A DNA stretch of 64,000 nt from Bradyrhizobium sp. Ash2021 (GTDB taxonomy: Bacteria; Pseudomonadota; Alphaproteobacteria; Rhizobiales; Xanthobacteraceae). Made by a program: the position numbers and the translations under genes. The stretch covers positions 4,260,501 through 4,324,500 of the forward strand of contig NZ_CP100604.1 in assembly GCF_031202265.1 (NCBI RefSeq), read 5' to 3'. Positions 18,246 to 28,220 of the stretch are shown here, in pieces (the first letter of the stretch is position 1; the number at the start of each line of letters is the position of its first letter). A model generated the notes under the pieces. That model was not told the DNA's origin. It searched no databases and was given only the letters and a program-made list of their open reading frames with translations.

Positions 18246-20123
18246 TTATCCCGTGGCCTCGTCATATTGCGAACTGGCCTCCAGCCAGGCTTCCTCGGCC
18301 CGCTGTAAAGCGCTCGCGGCGCCGGCGCGGGCCTTGCTGAGCTGGGCGGCCTGTTTCGGGTCGCGCGTGAACAGATCCGGCAGTGCTAACGCGGTGTCGA
18401 TCTTGGCGATGATGCCGTTGATGCGTTCGATCTCGGCTTCGGCCTCCGCGATCCGCTGCTTCAGCGGCGTCCGCTTTTCGGGTCTGGCGCGTTCCGGCTT
18501 GTCGCGGCCGTTGCCGCGCTCATTGTTGCCGCGATCGCGCGACGCGGTGCGCATGCCGCGCGCCGACAACACCATGCGCCGGTAGTCGTCGAGGTCGCCG
18601 TCGAAATTCGTGACCGCGCGGTCGGCGACTACCCATAATTGATCGGCGCAGGCTTCGATCAGATAGCGGTCATGCGAGACCATGATGACGGCGCCCGGAT
18701 AATCATTGATGGCTTCCGCCAGCGCCGCGCGGCTGTCGATATCCAGATGGTTGGTCGGCTCGTCCAAAATGATCATGTTGGGGCCGAAGAAGGTGGCCAG
18801 TCCGAGCAGCAGCCGCGCCTTTTCGCCACCCGACAGGCTCTTGACCACGGTGTCGCCGGCCTTGCCGGAGAAACCGATCGCGCCGACGCGGGCGCGAACC
18901 TTGCTCTCGGGCGTATCCGGCATCAGCTTGCGGACGTGATCGTAGGGCGAGCCGTCGAGGTTGAGCTCGTCGACCTGATGCTGGGCGAAATAGCCGACCG
19001 AGAGTTTTTCCGCGCGCGTGACGTAACCGGAGAATGGCGGCAGCTTGCCCGCGAGCAGCTTGACCAGCGTCGACTTGCCGTTGCCGTTGGAGCCGAGCAG
19101 CGCGATGCGGTCGTCGGTGTCGATGCGCAGTGTGACGCGGTTGAGCACCGGGCTTTTCGGATCGTAGCCGACCGAGACGTCGTCGACCGCGATGATCGGC
19201 GGCGACAGCATCTTTTCGGGCACCGGAAACGAAATCTCGCGCACGTCCTGGGTCACAAGTGCTGTGACCGGCTTCATCCGCTCCAGCATTTTGACGCGGG
19301 ATTGCGCCTGGCGGGCTTTTGAGGCCTTGGCCTTGAAACGATCGACAAAGGCTTGCAGCCGCTTGCGCTCGTCGGCCTGGCGCTTGGCGTGCTTGGCGTC
19401 GAGCATTTCACGCGTCGCGCGCTGTTCCTCGAACGACGAGTAGGTGCCCTTGTAGAGCGTCAGCTTGCCGCGATCGAGATGCAGGATCTGGTCGACCGAG
19501 GTGTCGAGCAGATCGCGGTCATGGCTGATGACGATGACGGTGCGCGGATAGTTCGCCAGATGGTCTTCCAGCCACAGCGTGCCTTCGAGATCGAGATAGT
19601 TGGTGGGCTCGTCCAGCAGCAAGAGGTCGGGCGCCGAAAACAATGTCGCGGCGAGCGCGACGCGCATGCGCCAGCCGCCGGAGAATTCCGAGCAGGGCCG
19701 CGCCTGATCCGCGGTCGAAAATCCGAGGCCGCTCAGGATCGCAGCCGCCCGGGCGGGTGCGGAATGGGCGTCGATGTCGACCAGCCTTGTCTGGATTTCG
19801 GCGATCCGGTGCGGATCAACAGCGGTCTCGGCCTCGTGCAGCAGCGCATCGCGCTCGAGGTCGGCCTTCAGCACGACATTGACGAGGCTTTCCGGGCCAT
19901 CGGGCGCCTCCTGCGCGAGGCTGCCGATGCGCCAGCGCGGCGGGATCGTGATGCTGCCGGACTCGGTCGGCAGGTCGCCGCGGATCGCGTGAAACAGCGT
20001 CGATTTGCCGACGCCGTTGCGGCCGACGAAGCCGACGCGCGCGCCCGGCACGATCTGGACCGAGCTGTCGTCGATCAGTAGCCGTCCGGCGATCCGGATC
20101 GATATGTCAGTGATTGAAAGCAT
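18246..20123 (-). CDS. ABC-F family ATPase (ribosome-associated, Uup/EttA-like)
   Basis: The 625-residue cytosolic protein has two ABC ATPase domains and no membrane segments. Walker A motifs are GRNGVGKST and GSNGNGKST. The second domain has LSGGEKARLLLGL and a DEPTNHLD Walker B. A charged linker rich in Lys/Arg between the domains matches the ABC-F interdomain linker, and the C-terminal extension is coiled-coil-like (LKQRIAEAEAEIERI). ABC-F proteins act on the ribosome to relieve stalling or protect it. Which subfamily this is cannot be fixed by eye. Confidence 0.92.
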   Translation of the reverse strand: MLSITDISIRIAGRLLIDDSSVQIVPGARVGFVGRNGVGKSTLFHAIRGDLPTESGSITIPPRWRIGSLAQEAPDGPESLVNVVLKADLERDALLHEAETAVDPHRIAEIQTRLVDIDAHSAPARAAAILSGLGFSTADQARPCSEFSGGWRMRVALAATLFSAPDLLLLDEPTNYLDLEGTLWLEDHLANYPRTVIVISHDRDLLDTSVDQILHLDRGKLTLYKGTYSSFEEQRATREMLDAKHAKRQADERKRLQAFVDRFKAKASKARQAQSRVKMLERMKPVTALVTQDVREISFPVPEKMLSPPIIAVDDVSVGYDPKSPVLNRVTLRIDTDDRIALLGSNGNGKSTLVKLLAGKLPPFSGYVTRAEKLSVGYFAQHQVDELNLDGSPYDHVRKLMPDTPESKVRARVGAIGFSGKAGDTVVKSLSGGEKARLLLGLATFFGPNMIILDEPTNHLDIDSRAALAEAINDYPGAVIMVSHDRYLIEACADQLWVVADRAVTNFDGDLDDYRRMVLSARGMRTASRDRGNNERGNGRDKPERARPEKRTPLKQRIAEAEAEIERINGIIAKIDTALALPDLFTRDPKQAAQLSKARAGAASALQRAEEAWLEASSQYDEATG

Positions 20124-20467
20124 GCGGCCTTGTCACCGGAGCCGCCGCCAAACGCAACCGTTTATTCGGTAAATCCGGCTGCGGATTTCAGGCAAAAAAC
20201 CCCGAATTCCGCTCGATCAGCCAAAAGGCCATGGCCGACCAGAAGCGCAAGGTTTGGGCAGCGTTGCAGTGGCGGCCCGCTGCATTTGAATAGAGCAACG
20301 CAGGTCGCGGCTCTCCTTCGGGCTGAAATGCATGAAACGGCTGGTCGGCGGCCGCGACTTTCGATGGTGAGTTCTCAAGCGTGACCGCATCGAGCAAGTT
20401 CTGACCTCGATTTATGGGCACGCTGCCCTCGATCCCGGTTCTGATGCAGTCAGGAACCGAACAGACC
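20124..20467. other. Gap with one doubtful small frame
   Basis: This 344-bp stretch has no gene I can support firmly. On the minus strand, positions 20188-20421 hold a 77-codon frame from a GTG preceded by GAGG, ending RFWSAMAFWLIERNSGFFA. It has no recognisable domain and its codon pattern is not decisive, so I do not call it a gene. Confidence 0.3.
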
Positions 20468-20656
20468 CTAATTCGACAACCTCCGTCCGTCCTCGCTGTC
20501 GCGCCGGCGCAACTCGTCTATCAGTAGCTGCAGATGGGAGGAGGGAGAATTATCGGGGCGCATTCTCTGCTGCAGCCGTTCGCCGACGGCGTCGCAGATC
20601 GATCGGCACGTCTTGTGATCGATTTCGTCGTGCTGGTTGTTGATTCGGCTGTTCAT
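20468..20656 (-). CDS. Small hypothetical protein
   Basis: This is a 62-residue, charged, hydrophilic protein starting MNSRINNQHDEIDHKTCRSI and ending DELRRRDSEDGRRLSN. It has helix-forming heptad-like stretches (CDAVGERLQQRM, LQLLIDELRRR) and no signal peptide. I prefer the Met at 20656 to an upstream in-frame start at 20731 because the upstream part is of odd composition. The ribosome-binding site is weak (GGAA). I do not recognise the family. It stands alone, with the glycine-rich secreted protein gene upstream on the same strand. Confidence 0.55.
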   Translation of the reverse strand: MNSRINNQHDEIDHKTCRSICDAVGERLQQRMRPDNSPSSHLQLLIDELRRRDSEDGRRLSN

Positions 20657-20787
20657 GCGAGTTCCAATTCGTGTGCTGAATCCTGCAGATTCAAGTCGCA
20701 AAGCCGCCATTTGTTTCCGGCCGCCGGCCAATCATCCGCATTACCGAAAAAAAGGACCAATGCCTTCCGATCGGTTCCCCCGGAATC

Positions 20788-20819
20788 GAAAAAAAGCCCC
20801 GGCGGGTGGCCGGGGCTAA
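20788..20819 (-). terminator. Rho-independent terminator
   Basis: Read on the minus strand this is an AGCCCCGG/CCGGGGCT-type stem with a short loop, followed directly by seven T residues. It lies 22 bases after the stop of the glycine-rich protein gene on the same strand and is the cleanest intrinsic terminator in the window. Confidence 0.88.
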
Positions 20820-20840
20820 GTCAGGGGAGGTCAGGTCAGA

Positions 20841-21095
20841 TCAGTAGCAGCGGTTGATCAGGCGCCAGCGCGGGCCCCAGGGGGTCGGGACCAGGCGCCG
20901 CACATAGCAGCCGCCGTAGCCATAGCCGCCGCCGTAATAGACGGGTCCGCCGACAAAGACGCGCGGTCCACCCCAACCCCAGCCGTGATGCCAACCGCCG
21001 TGCCAACCACCCCAGGCAGAGGCGGAGGTCGGCGCCAATGCGGCCGCACCCAGTGAAACCGCGGCAACTGCGACAAGCGAGAGTTTGCGTAACAT
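20841..21095 (-). CDS. Small secreted Gly/Trp/Tyr-rich protein
   Basis: The 84-residue protein has a signal peptide of about 27 residues ending SASA. The mature part is rich in Gly, Trp, His and Tyr (GGWHGGWHHGWGWGG, YYGGGYGYGGCYVRR). Two Cys flank the C-terminal basic segment RWRLINRCY and could form a disulfide. GAGGAG lies well placed before the ATG, and an intrinsic terminator follows, so it is probably a single-gene transcript. Such proteins are frequent in Bradyrhizobium-type genomes with unknown role; the His/Gly pattern might bind metals (inference). Confidence 0.8.
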   Translation of the reverse strand: MLRKLSLVAVAAVSLGAAALAPTSASAWGGWHGGWHHGWGWGGPRVFVGGPVYYGGGYGYGGCYVRRLVPTPWGPRWRLINRCY

Positions 21096-21215
21096 GATCG
21101 TCTCCTCAAGGTTTCGGCGCGGCTTTGCGCCATCGGTGAGATCTCCCGTGACACCCCTTTCAGCTATCGAGCGAGCCTGCGCGGTGTCCGATCGTCGAAG
21201 AGCCTACGCCGGCCC

Positions 21216-21265
21216 AGGTGAACGAAAGCGGGACGGCCGCTACAGAAAGGGTTCACCTTCGTGAA
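21216..21265. promoter_or_regulatory. Inverted repeats between the Gly-rich gene and ndk
   Basis: An 8-bp arm pair AGGTGAAC (21216-21223) and GTTCACCT (21251-21258) is separated by 27 bases. It overlaps a tighter TTCAC-N4-GTGAA repeat at 21252-21265. The site lies in the divergent intergenic region, so it could be an operator for either gene. No regulator can be named. Confidence 0.35.
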
Positions 21266-21369
21266 ATTGTTGTAATTCAGGGCGTTACGACGCCGTTCGA
21301 TCGCTTGCCGTGCGCCGTTGGCGCCGATATAAGCGCCGCAACTCCCACCAGCCTTTCAAGGACGAAATC

Positions 21370-21792
21370 ATGGCGATTGAACGCACTTTCTCGATCATCA
21401 AACCCGACGCGACGGCGCGCAATCTGACCGGCGCGATCAACGCGCTGATCGAGAAGGCGGGCTTGCGGATCGTGGCCCAGAAGCGCGTTCGCATGACCCG
21501 CGAGCACGCCGAAACCTTCTACGCGGTCCACAAGGAGCGCCCGTTCTTCGGCGAACTGGTCGACTTCATGATCTCGGGCCCGGTCGTGGTCCAGGTGCTC
21601 GAAGGCGAGGGTGCGGTGTTGAAGCATCGCGACGTCATGGGCGCCACCGATCCGTCGAAGGCGGCTGAGGGAACCATCCGCAAGGCCCACGCGAAGTCGA
21701 TCGGCGAAAACTCGGTGCATGGTTCCGACGCGCCGGAGACCGCTGCGATCGAAATCGCGCAATTCTTCTCCGGCAATGAAATCGTCGGTTGA
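21370..21792 (+). CDS. ndk: Nucleoside diphosphate kinase
   Basis: The 140-residue cytosolic enzyme transfers the gamma phosphate between nucleoside triphosphates and diphosphates through a phospho-His. The active-site His117 lies in [13 protein letters not shown]. The N-terminus [14 protein letters not shown] is standard, so the ATG at 21370 (AAGGA upstream) is preferred to an upstream in-frame start at 21310. Length is normal. It is probably monocistronic, with the terC-type gene starting 77 bases downstream. Confidence 0.97.
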   Translation: MAIERTFSIIKPDATARNLTGAINALIEKAGLRIVAQKRVRMTREHAETFYAVHKERPFFGELVDFMISGPVVVQVLEGEGAVLKHRDVMGATDPSKAAEGTIRKAHAKSIGENSVHGSDAPETAAIEIAQFFSGNEIVG

Positions 21793-21869
21793 TTGACGCA
21801 ACCGATGGCGCGACATTTTAACCGGTCATAGCCGCGGGGGCGGCCGATTGTGCCAGGGGAGATTGGGCT

Positions 21870-22703
21870 TTGAATTGGCTATGGCAGATACTTGATCCCG
21901 CCAATATCGGTGCGTTTTTCACGCAGTTCAAAACCGACATGCAGACGCCGTCGTTCTGGCTGGCGGTCGGCAAGATCATCTGGATCAATGTCCTGCTGTC
22001 GGGCGACAACGCGCTGGTGATTGCGCTGGCGTGCCGGGGCCTGCATCCGCGGCAGCGGGTGTGGGGCATGGTGATCGGTGCCGGGATCGCGGTGGTCTTG
22101 CTGATCCTGTTCACCGGCATCGTCGCTACATTGATGGTTCTGCCCTATCTGAAGCTGATCGGCGGCCTTGCGCTGCTGTCCATCGCGACCAAGCTGCTGG
22201 TGCCGGAAGGTGCCGGCGACGATATCGCCGAAGGCACCAGCCTCTGGCACGCCGTCCGCATCGTCGTGATTGCCGATATCGTCATGAGCCTCGACAACGT
22301 CATCGCAGTCGCCGCCGCCGCGAATGGCCAGCTTCCGCTGCTGGTGCTCGGCCTTGCGGTCAGCATTCCCATGATTATCGCGGGCGCCGCGTTGATCATG
22401 ATGATCCTCGACCGGATGCCGATCCTGGTGTGGCTGGGCGCGGCGCTGCTGGGCTGGATCGGCGGCGATGTGATCGCAACCGATCCTGCGATTGCGCCGC
22501 AACTTCGCAAAATGCTCGACGGTGACGTCAGTCTGAATATCGACACCACCTCGTCGATGTTCGGGTTTGTGAAGCATCTCAAGCTCGACGGCGAGATCGA
22601 TGAACTCGTGCTCGCCCTGCTGGGTGTGACCATCGTGCTCGTCGTCGGATCGATCTGGCGCCGCCGCAAGCTGCAGGAGATCGTGGCGCCCGTGAGGGTC
22701 TGA
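21870..22703 (+). CDS. TerC family integral membrane protein, copy 1
   Basis: The 277-residue inner-membrane protein has about seven hydrophobic segments. It carries the TerC signatures with acidic residues inside the membrane, SGDNALVIALACRGL and SLDNVIAVAAAANG. TerC-type proteins are linked to metal ion (manganese) export or tellurite resistance; the substrate here is unknown. It starts at a TTG with AGGGGAG upstream, and no ATG fits. A paralogue follows 135 bases later. The C-terminus has a charged segment before the last membrane helix and an RRRK end. Confidence 0.85.
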   Translation: MNWLWQILDPANIGAFFTQFKTDMQTPSFWLAVGKIIWINVLLSGDNALVIALACRGLHPRQRVWGMVIGAGIAVVLLILFTGIVATLMVLPYLKLIGGLALLSIATKLLVPEGAGDDIAEGTSLWHAVRIVVIADIVMSLDNVIAVAAAANGQLPLLVLGLAVSIPMIIAGAALIMMILDRMPILVWLGAALLGWIGGDVIATDPAIAPQLRKMLDGDVSLNIDTTSSMFGFVKHLKLDGEIDELVLALLGVTIVLVVGSIWRRRKLQEIVAPVRV

Positions 22704-22838
22704 CGCCACCTCGGTTTCGGGCCTTTGACGGCCCGTTGCTGTCGGCGACCCGCCTTCCCGATTTGCGACAAATAGCCGCCAGACGCTCCTGCCGTTTTGC
22801 GCTAGCGAGTGGCTTCGCAGTCGCTGGTGGAGGTCGGA

Positions 22839-23663
22839 TTGAACTGGTTCCCGCAATTTCCTGGCGCTTCCGCGATCGGTGCATTTTTCACGCAATTCGG
22901 CACTGAACTCCATCATCCGCAGTTCTGGGTAGCGCTTTCCAAGATCATCTGGATCAACGTGTTGCTGTCCGGCGACAACGCGCTGGTGGTTGCACTTGCC
23001 TGTCGCGGACTGCAGCCGCGCCAGCGGCTTTGGGGCATGATCCTCGGCGCCGGGGCAGCCGTCGTGTTGCGGATCGTCTTCACCGCGATCGTCGCCACCG
23101 TCATGGAACTGCCATATCTCAAACTGGCCGGCGGCCTGGCACTGATCGTCATCGCCGCAAAATTGCTGGTGCCGGAGGACAGGGACGAGGAGGGGGTCGA
23201 GTCGGCGTCGCATCTATGGGCGGCGGTGCAGATCGTGGTGGCTGCGGACATCATCATGAGTCTCGACAACGTGATCGCGGTCGCCGCCGCCGCCAATGGC
23301 AGTGTCCCGCTCCTGATCATCGGACTGGCGAGCAGCATCCCGTTGATTATCGCAGGCGCGGCGCTGATCATGGCCCTCATCACCTATCTCCCGGTTTTGA
23401 TTTGGGCTGGTGCCGCGTTGCTCGGCTGGATCGCCGGTGACGTCATTGCGAACGATGCCGCGGTCCATCCCAAACTGCAAAGCCTGTGGGAAAGTCTGGC
23501 CGGCACCGAGTTCGACGCGCTGCTGACCCTGCTGGGCGTAGCGCCGCTGTTCGTCGGCGTAAACGGCGGCGAAATCGCCTGCGCGCTGCTGGGCGCGATC
23601 GTCGTGCTGATCGTGGGATGGATCTGGCGAAGGCGGAAGCTTCAACACCTCCTACCGGCATAA
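22839..23663 (+). CDS. TerC family integral membrane protein, copy 2
   Basis: The 274-residue protein is a tandem paralogue of the preceding gene, sharing IGAFFTQF, LSGDNALVVALACRGLQPRQR and MSLDNVIAVAAAANG. I place the start at the TTG at 22839 because GGAGG lies five bases upstream and the resulting MNWFPQ matches MNWLWQ of copy 1; a GTG 30 bases upstream is the alternative. It differs from copy 1 in the loop after the third segment (DRDEEGVESAS) and in the region before the last helix. The role is as for copy 1, by family only. Confidence 0.85.
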   Translation: MNWFPQFPGASAIGAFFTQFGTELHHPQFWVALSKIIWINVLLSGDNALVVALACRGLQPRQRLWGMILGAGAAVVLRIVFTAIVATVMELPYLKLAGGLALIVIAAKLLVPEDRDEEGVESASHLWAAVQIVVAADIIMSLDNVIAVAAAANGSVPLLIIGLASSIPLIIAGAALIMALITYLPVLIWAGAALLGWIAGDVIANDAAVHPKLQSLWESLAGTEFDALLTLLGVAPLFVGVNGGEIACALLGAIVVLIVGWIWRRRKLQHLLPA

Positions 23664-23692
23664 ATAGCCGGCGCCAATGTGAGGCGTCGGTC

Positions 23693-25195
23693 TCAGCGCC
23701 GCAAGATCGAGCCTGAGCGGCCGATTAGCCGCGCCAGTTGCTTGAAGCGGCTGCCGACGCGGTCGGCGACCAGATCGACCATCTGGTGCTCGAACACCAG
23801 CATCAGCTTGCGGCCGCGGCTGCGGAAGTGGGTCGCAGGCAGCACGCCGGTTCGCGCCGCCGAGATCAGGTGCGCGACGCGGAAGGCGGCGCCGAGCACG
23901 CGGGCGCGCTCGTCCATCGCCGGCAGCACCAGTTCGCGAACCAGCGCCGGCGGTTCGTTTTCCTCGCTCAGGCCCGCATAGCGATAGAACACCGACAGCG
24001 CGACAAAGGCGCGGCCCTGGTGGCTGATCGAGCCGAAATTGCCGTTGGTGATGAGGCTCAGCGTCTCTTCGCCGCGATGATCGGGATGCACCCGCCATCC
24101 GATGTCGGACAACAGGCAGGCGGCATGGCGCAGCCGGCGGTCTTCGTCGGTTTCGCGCAGTTTGACGACCCTGACCAGGCGATCGGTCCAGCCGATCAGC
24201 TCTTCGGCATGGCGGGCGGATCGCGACAACAGGCCGTTCAGCGTTTGCGCCGCGCAGATCAATCCATCCCTGGCGCGCTCGGGCTGCGGCAACATCTCGT
24301 AGAGCAGGCCCTCGCGCACGCCGAAGGTCGAAAACACGATGGTTTTGGGCTTGGCGACCTGGATGATGTGTTCGAGCACCAGCGCCGCATAGGTCAATAG
24401 CGGCCGCCGCGCGTCGGCGACGATTTCGATATTGGCCAGCATGTTGGCGGCGACGAGGCGGCGCAGGCGGCGCGCAAAATCCAGTGCGTCCGCGGCCGGG
24501 ATCGAGTAGCCGTGCATGACCCGGAGCGGATAGCCGCTCTGCACGATGTGGATGCGCGCCAGCGCGCGCCAGGTGCCGCCGACGGCATAGAAGGTGCGGC
24601 CGCGGCCTGCCTTGAGCTGGGCGACGTCGACGAGATCGTTGCGGACGATGCGCCCGGCGCGCTTCAGCGATTTGTGCGACAGATCCTGCAGCGCCAGGCT
24701 GCCGAGCGGCAGCGTCACGCCGCTGCGAACGCGGTTGCCGTGCACATCGATCAGTTCGAGCGAACCGCCGCCGAGATCGCCGACGATGCCGTCGGGATTG
24801 TGGATGCCGGACACGACGCCGAGCGCGGACAGCTTGGCCTCGCGCGGGCCCGACAGGATTTCAATCGGAACGCCGCAGATGCGTTCGGCCTTGGCGATGA
24901 AATCGGCGCCGTTGGAGGCGTCGCGGCAGGCGGCGGTGGCGATCGCGTAGACGCGGCCGACCTTCTGGATCCGGCACAGGGCGCGAAACCGCCGCAGCGA
25001 GGTCAGCGCCTTGGCGACCGCATCGGGCGCCAGCAGGCCGGTGCTCTGCACCTCGCGGCCGAGGCCGCACAGCGCCTTCTCGTTGAAGATGGTGACGAGG
25101 CTGCGCGCCATGGCCTCATAGACCACGAGACGAACCGAGTTCGAACCGATGTCGATGACCGCGACGCTTGAGGCGCGTTTGCGCGGCCGCTTCAT
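23693..25195 (-). CDS. ppx: Exopolyphosphatase / guanosine pentaphosphate phosphatase family
   Basis: The 500-residue enzyme of the Ppx/GppA family hydrolyses terminal phosphates of polyphosphate or pppGpp. The N-terminal actin-like fold starts VAVIDIGSNSVRLVVYE, and the second phosphate-binding loop is IVGDLGGGSLELID. An HD-like helical C-terminal domain follows. It begins 12 bases after the ppk1 stop, so synthesis and breakdown of polyphosphate are encoded together. Ppx or GppA activity cannot be separated by sequence alone, but the neighbour favours Ppx. Confidence 0.9.
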   Translation of the reverse strand: MKRPRKRASSVAVIDIGSNSVRLVVYEAMARSLVTIFNEKALCGLGREVQSTGLLAPDAVAKALTSLRRFRALCRIQKVGRVYAIATAACRDASNGADFIAKAERICGVPIEILSGPREAKLSALGVVSGIHNPDGIVGDLGGGSLELIDVHGNRVRSGVTLPLGSLALQDLSHKSLKRAGRIVRNDLVDVAQLKAGRGRTFYAVGGTWRALARIHIVQSGYPLRVMHGYSIPAADALDFARRLRRLVAANMLANIEIVADARRPLLTYAALVLEHIIQVAKPKTIVFSTFGVREGLLYEMLPQPERARDGLICAAQTLNGLLSRSARHAEELIGWTDRLVRVVKLRETDEDRRLRHAACLLSDIGWRVHPDHRGEETLSLITNGNFGSISHQGRAFVALSVFYRYAGLSEENEPPALVRELVLPAMDERARVLGAAFRVAHLISAARTGVLPATHFRSRGRKLMLVFEHQMVDLVADRVGSRFKQLARLIGRSGSILRR

Positions 25196-25207
25196 TTCGG
25201 GGATCCC

Positions 25208-27406
25208 TTATGACGAGGGCTGGCGCTCGTTCCGGCGTGTGAGGCGGCGCGGCGAAGATTCCTTGAGAGACTTTCCACGGCCTGACAGACTCGGATTCGT
25301 CATGAAGTAGTTGTGCAGATTGAACGGCTCTTCGCCTTTCGCGGCCTTCATACGCGTTGACGACCCGTCGGGCAATAACTGCCAGCTCTGCTCGGTATCC
25401 TTCAGATTGGCGACCATGATCTGCTCGAGAACCTGCTGATGTACCGTGGGATTTTGCAGCGGGCAGAGGATCTCGACGCGACGGTCGAGGTTCCTCGGCA
25501 TCATGTCGGCGGAGGAGATATACACAGCCGCTTTGGTCGAGGGCAGGCCCTGGCCCATCCCGAAGCAGTAGATTCGGCCATGCTCCAGGAAACGCCCGAT
25601 GATGGATTTGACGCGGATGTTCTCGGAAAGTCCGGGCAGACCCGGCCGCAGGCAGCAGATGCCGCGCACCACCAGTTCGATCGCCACGCCGGCCTGCGAC
25701 GCCTCGTACAGCGCGTCGATGATGTCGGGGTCGACCAGCGAGTTCATCTTGAGCCAGATCGCGCCCGGCTTGCCGTGGCGCGCATAATTGGTCTCGCCGT
25801 GAATGTGCTCGAGCATGCGCTTGCGCAAGGTCAGCGGCGACACGGCCATCTTCTCGATGTCGCTGGGCTCGGCATAGCCGGTGATGTAGTTGAACACCCG
25901 CGCCGCATCGCGGCCGATGACCGGGTCCGAAGTGAAGTAGGACAAATCAGTATAGATGCGCGCGGTGACGGGATGATAATTCCCGGTGCCGGTGTGCACA
26001 TAGGTGGTCAGATTGCCGCCCTCGCGGCGCACCACCATCGACAGCTTGGCGTGGGTTTTCAGTTCGATGAAGCCGTACACGACCTGGACGCCGGCGCGTT
26101 CGAGGTCGCGCGCCCAGCGGATGTTGGCTTCCTCGTCGAACCGCGCCTTCAGCTCGATCAGCGCGGTGACCGATTTGCCGGCCTCGGCCGCTTCCGCCAG
26201 CGTGCGCACGATCGGCGAATTGTTCGAGGTGCGATAGAGCGTCTGCTTGATGGCGACGACGTCGGGGTCGCGGGCCGCCTGTTGCAGGAACTGGACGACG
26301 ACGTCGAAGGATTCGTAAGGGTGATGGACGATCAGGTCCTTCTGCCGGATCGCGGCGAAGATGTCGCCGCCGTGGTCGCGGACGCGCTCGGGATGGCGCG
26401 GAACGTAGGGGGTGAATTCCAGATCGGGCCGGTCGAGCCTTGTCAGCTGCGACAATTCGTTCATCGCCAGCACGCCGTCGACCAGAAAGATCTCGTCGTC
26501 GGCGGTGGAAAGCGCCTGCTGCACGAACGCGCGCAGCTCTTCCGGCATCTTGGCTTCGAGTTCGAGCCGGATCACCGATCCGCGCCGCCGCCGCTTCAGC
26601 GCGGTCTCGAACAGGCGGACCAGATCTTCCGCCTCTTCCTCGATTTCGAGTTCGGAGTCGCGGATGATGCGGAACGCGCCCTGGCCTTTGACGGTATAGC
26701 CTGGGAACAGTTTTCCGATGAACAGGCCGGTGGCCTGTTCCAGCGTGATCAGCCGCACCGCGCCGTCCTTGCCCGCGGGCATGCGGATGAAGCGGTCGAT
26801 CTTGCCGGGCATGCGGATCAGCGCGTTCATCGGCTTGCCGTCGGAGACCCGCGCCAGCTGCAGCGCGATCGTGAAGCCGAGACTCGGAATGAACGGGAAG
26901 GGGTGCGCCGGGTCGATCGCGAGCGGCGTCAGCAGCGGGAAGATGTTGTGGAGGAAATGATCCTCGATCCAGCTCCGCTCGGCCTTGGTGACGTCGCGGC
27001 CATCGACCAGGACGATGCCCACTTCGGACAGCGTGGCGCGCAAATCGCTCCAGATCGCCTGCTGATCGCTCGCGAGCTGTGATACGGCCTCGTTGATCAG
27101 GACGAGCTGCTCGGACGGCGTCGCCCCGTCGGGGCTGCGTTCGGCGATGCCTTCGCGGACCTGCGCCTTGATGCCGGCGACGCGGACCATGAAGAACTCA
27201 TCAAGGTTATTGGCGGAAATCGACAGGAACCGCACCCGCTCCAGCGCGGGATGCCCCGGGTTGACCGCTTCCTCCAGCACCCGGCGATTGAAATGCAGCC
27301 AGGACAGCTCGCGATTGATGAAGCGTTCGGGGCTGGTCGCGATTGCGGGCGGGCCCTCGGCGATTACATCTTTTTCTTTGATTTCAATGGCTTGTACCGA
27401 ATCCAT
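25208..27406 (-). CDS. ppk1: Polyphosphate kinase 1
   Basis: The 732-residue enzyme polymerises ATP gamma phosphate into polyphosphate through a phospho-His. It shows the four-domain PPK1 layout: N-terminal [19 protein letters not shown], the head domain, and two PLD-like C-terminal domains with [22 protein letters not shown] and [10 protein letters not shown]. It lies upstream of ppx on the same strand and 136 bases downstream of hdaA. The start is the ATG at 27406. Confidence 0.96.
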   Translation of the reverse strand: MDSVQAIEIKEKDVIAEGPPAIATSPERFINRELSWLHFNRRVLEEAVNPGHPALERVRFLSISANNLDEFFMVRVAGIKAQVREGIAERSPDGATPSEQLVLINEAVSQLASDQQAIWSDLRATLSEVGIVLVDGRDVTKAERSWIEDHFLHNIFPLLTPLAIDPAHPFPFIPSLGFTIALQLARVSDGKPMNALIRMPGKIDRFIRMPAGKDGAVRLITLEQATGLFIGKLFPGYTVKGQGAFRIIRDSELEIEEEAEDLVRLFETALKRRRRGSVIRLELEAKMPEELRAFVQQALSTADDEIFLVDGVLAMNELSQLTRLDRPDLEFTPYVPRHPERVRDHGGDIFAAIRQKDLIVHHPYESFDVVVQFLQQAARDPDVVAIKQTLYRTSNNSPIVRTLAEAAEAGKSVTALIELKARFDEEANIRWARDLERAGVQVVYGFIELKTHAKLSMVVRREGGNLTTYVHTGTGNYHPVTARIYTDLSYFTSDPVIGRDAARVFNYITGYAEPSDIEKMAVSPLTLRKRMLEHIHGETNYARHGKPGAIWLKMNSLVDPDIIDALYEASQAGVAIELVVRGICCLRPGLPGLSENIRVKSIIGRFLEHGRIYCFGMGQGLPSTKAAVYISSADMMPRNLDRRVEILCPLQNPTVHQQVLEQIMVANLKDTEQSWQLLPDGSSTRMKAAKGEEPFNLHNYFMTNPSLSGRGKSLKESSPRRLTRRNERQPSS

Positions 27407-27542
27407 GAAGTTTTAATCCATTCCGGGCCCGCGCGTGCGTCTAGCTAGACGGAAGCCGCGCAAACCATGTGTTACGGCAATGACGTTTCAATGACATTGA
27501 TGTTCCGGCCGCAGCCGGCGTCAAGGCGGGAAGCGCGCCGGA

Positions 27543-28220
27543 TCAGGCGTTGCGCAGTAATTCAGCAGCCAGCGCCCGGGTCACCGGCCGGCCCAGCCGC
27601 AGCGCCTCGGTGTCGAGCAGTTCGACCGCCTGGCGGACCGCCGCGTAGGAGCGTTCGATCCGGGTACTGAGATAGCTCACGACCGTCTCGTCGACGCTCA
27701 ACTGGCGGTCGGCGCAGAATTTGACGATCAGGGAGCGGAACAGCAAGTCGTCGGGCGGCAGCAGCGACACCGACGGCACCGCGCGCAGCCGCGAGCGCAG
27801 GTCACGCAATTCGACCTCGAAGGCGGATGGCGCAATGCGCGCCGTCATCAGCACATAGGCTTCGTCCTCGCGCGCCAGATTCATCAGGTGAAACATCGCG
27901 CGTTCGTCGAAATCGCCGGGCTTCAGATCCTCGACCACCAGCGCGCCGGTCGCCAGCGCGCCAGGCACCGCGGCCGCCGTCAGCGCATGCGCGGAGGTCG
28001 AGCGTGCGCCGGACCGTTCGGCCCAGATCGAGGCGAGATGGCTTTTTCCCGAGCCTTCCGGACCGACCAGCAGCATGATGCGGTTGGGCCAGTCGGGCCA
28101 GCTCTCGACCAGCGCGAGGCCGGCTTCATTGGCCGGCCCTTCCAGAAAATTGTCGCGGGTCAGGCTCTCTGCATGGGGCAGCGCGAAGGCAAGCTGACGA
28201 GGATGAACGCTGGCTGCCAC
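27543..28220 (-). CDS. hdaA: DnaA-related replication regulator HdaA
   Basis: The 225-residue AAA+ protein resembles DnaA domains III-IV without the DNA-binding part. Walker A is GPEGSGKSHLAS, with a VVEDL-type Walker B. HdaA works with the DNA clamp to stimulate ATP hydrolysis by DnaA and prevent re-initiation, as shown in Caulobacter. I place the start at the GTG at 28220: GAGG lies upstream and the GTG overlaps the stop of the phosphatidyltransferase gene as TAGTG. The longer upstream frame is only that gene read in another phase. Confidence 0.88.
   Translation of the reverse strand: MAASVHPRQLAFALPHAESLTRDNFLEGPANEAGLALVESWPDWPNRIMLLVGPEGSGKSHLASIWAERSGARSTSAHALTAAAVPGALATGALVVEDLKPGDFDERAMFHLMNLAREDEAYVLMTARIAPSAFEVELRDLRSRLRAVPSVSLLPPDDLLFRSLIVKFCADRQLSVDETVVSYLSTRIERSYAAVRQAVELLDTEALRLGRPVTRALAAELLRNA

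Noticed and set aside
20188..20421. 77-codon minus-strand frame with a GTG start
   Set aside because: There is a fair ribosome-binding site but no domain or convincing composition. I left it as a note in the gap entry instead of calling a gene.
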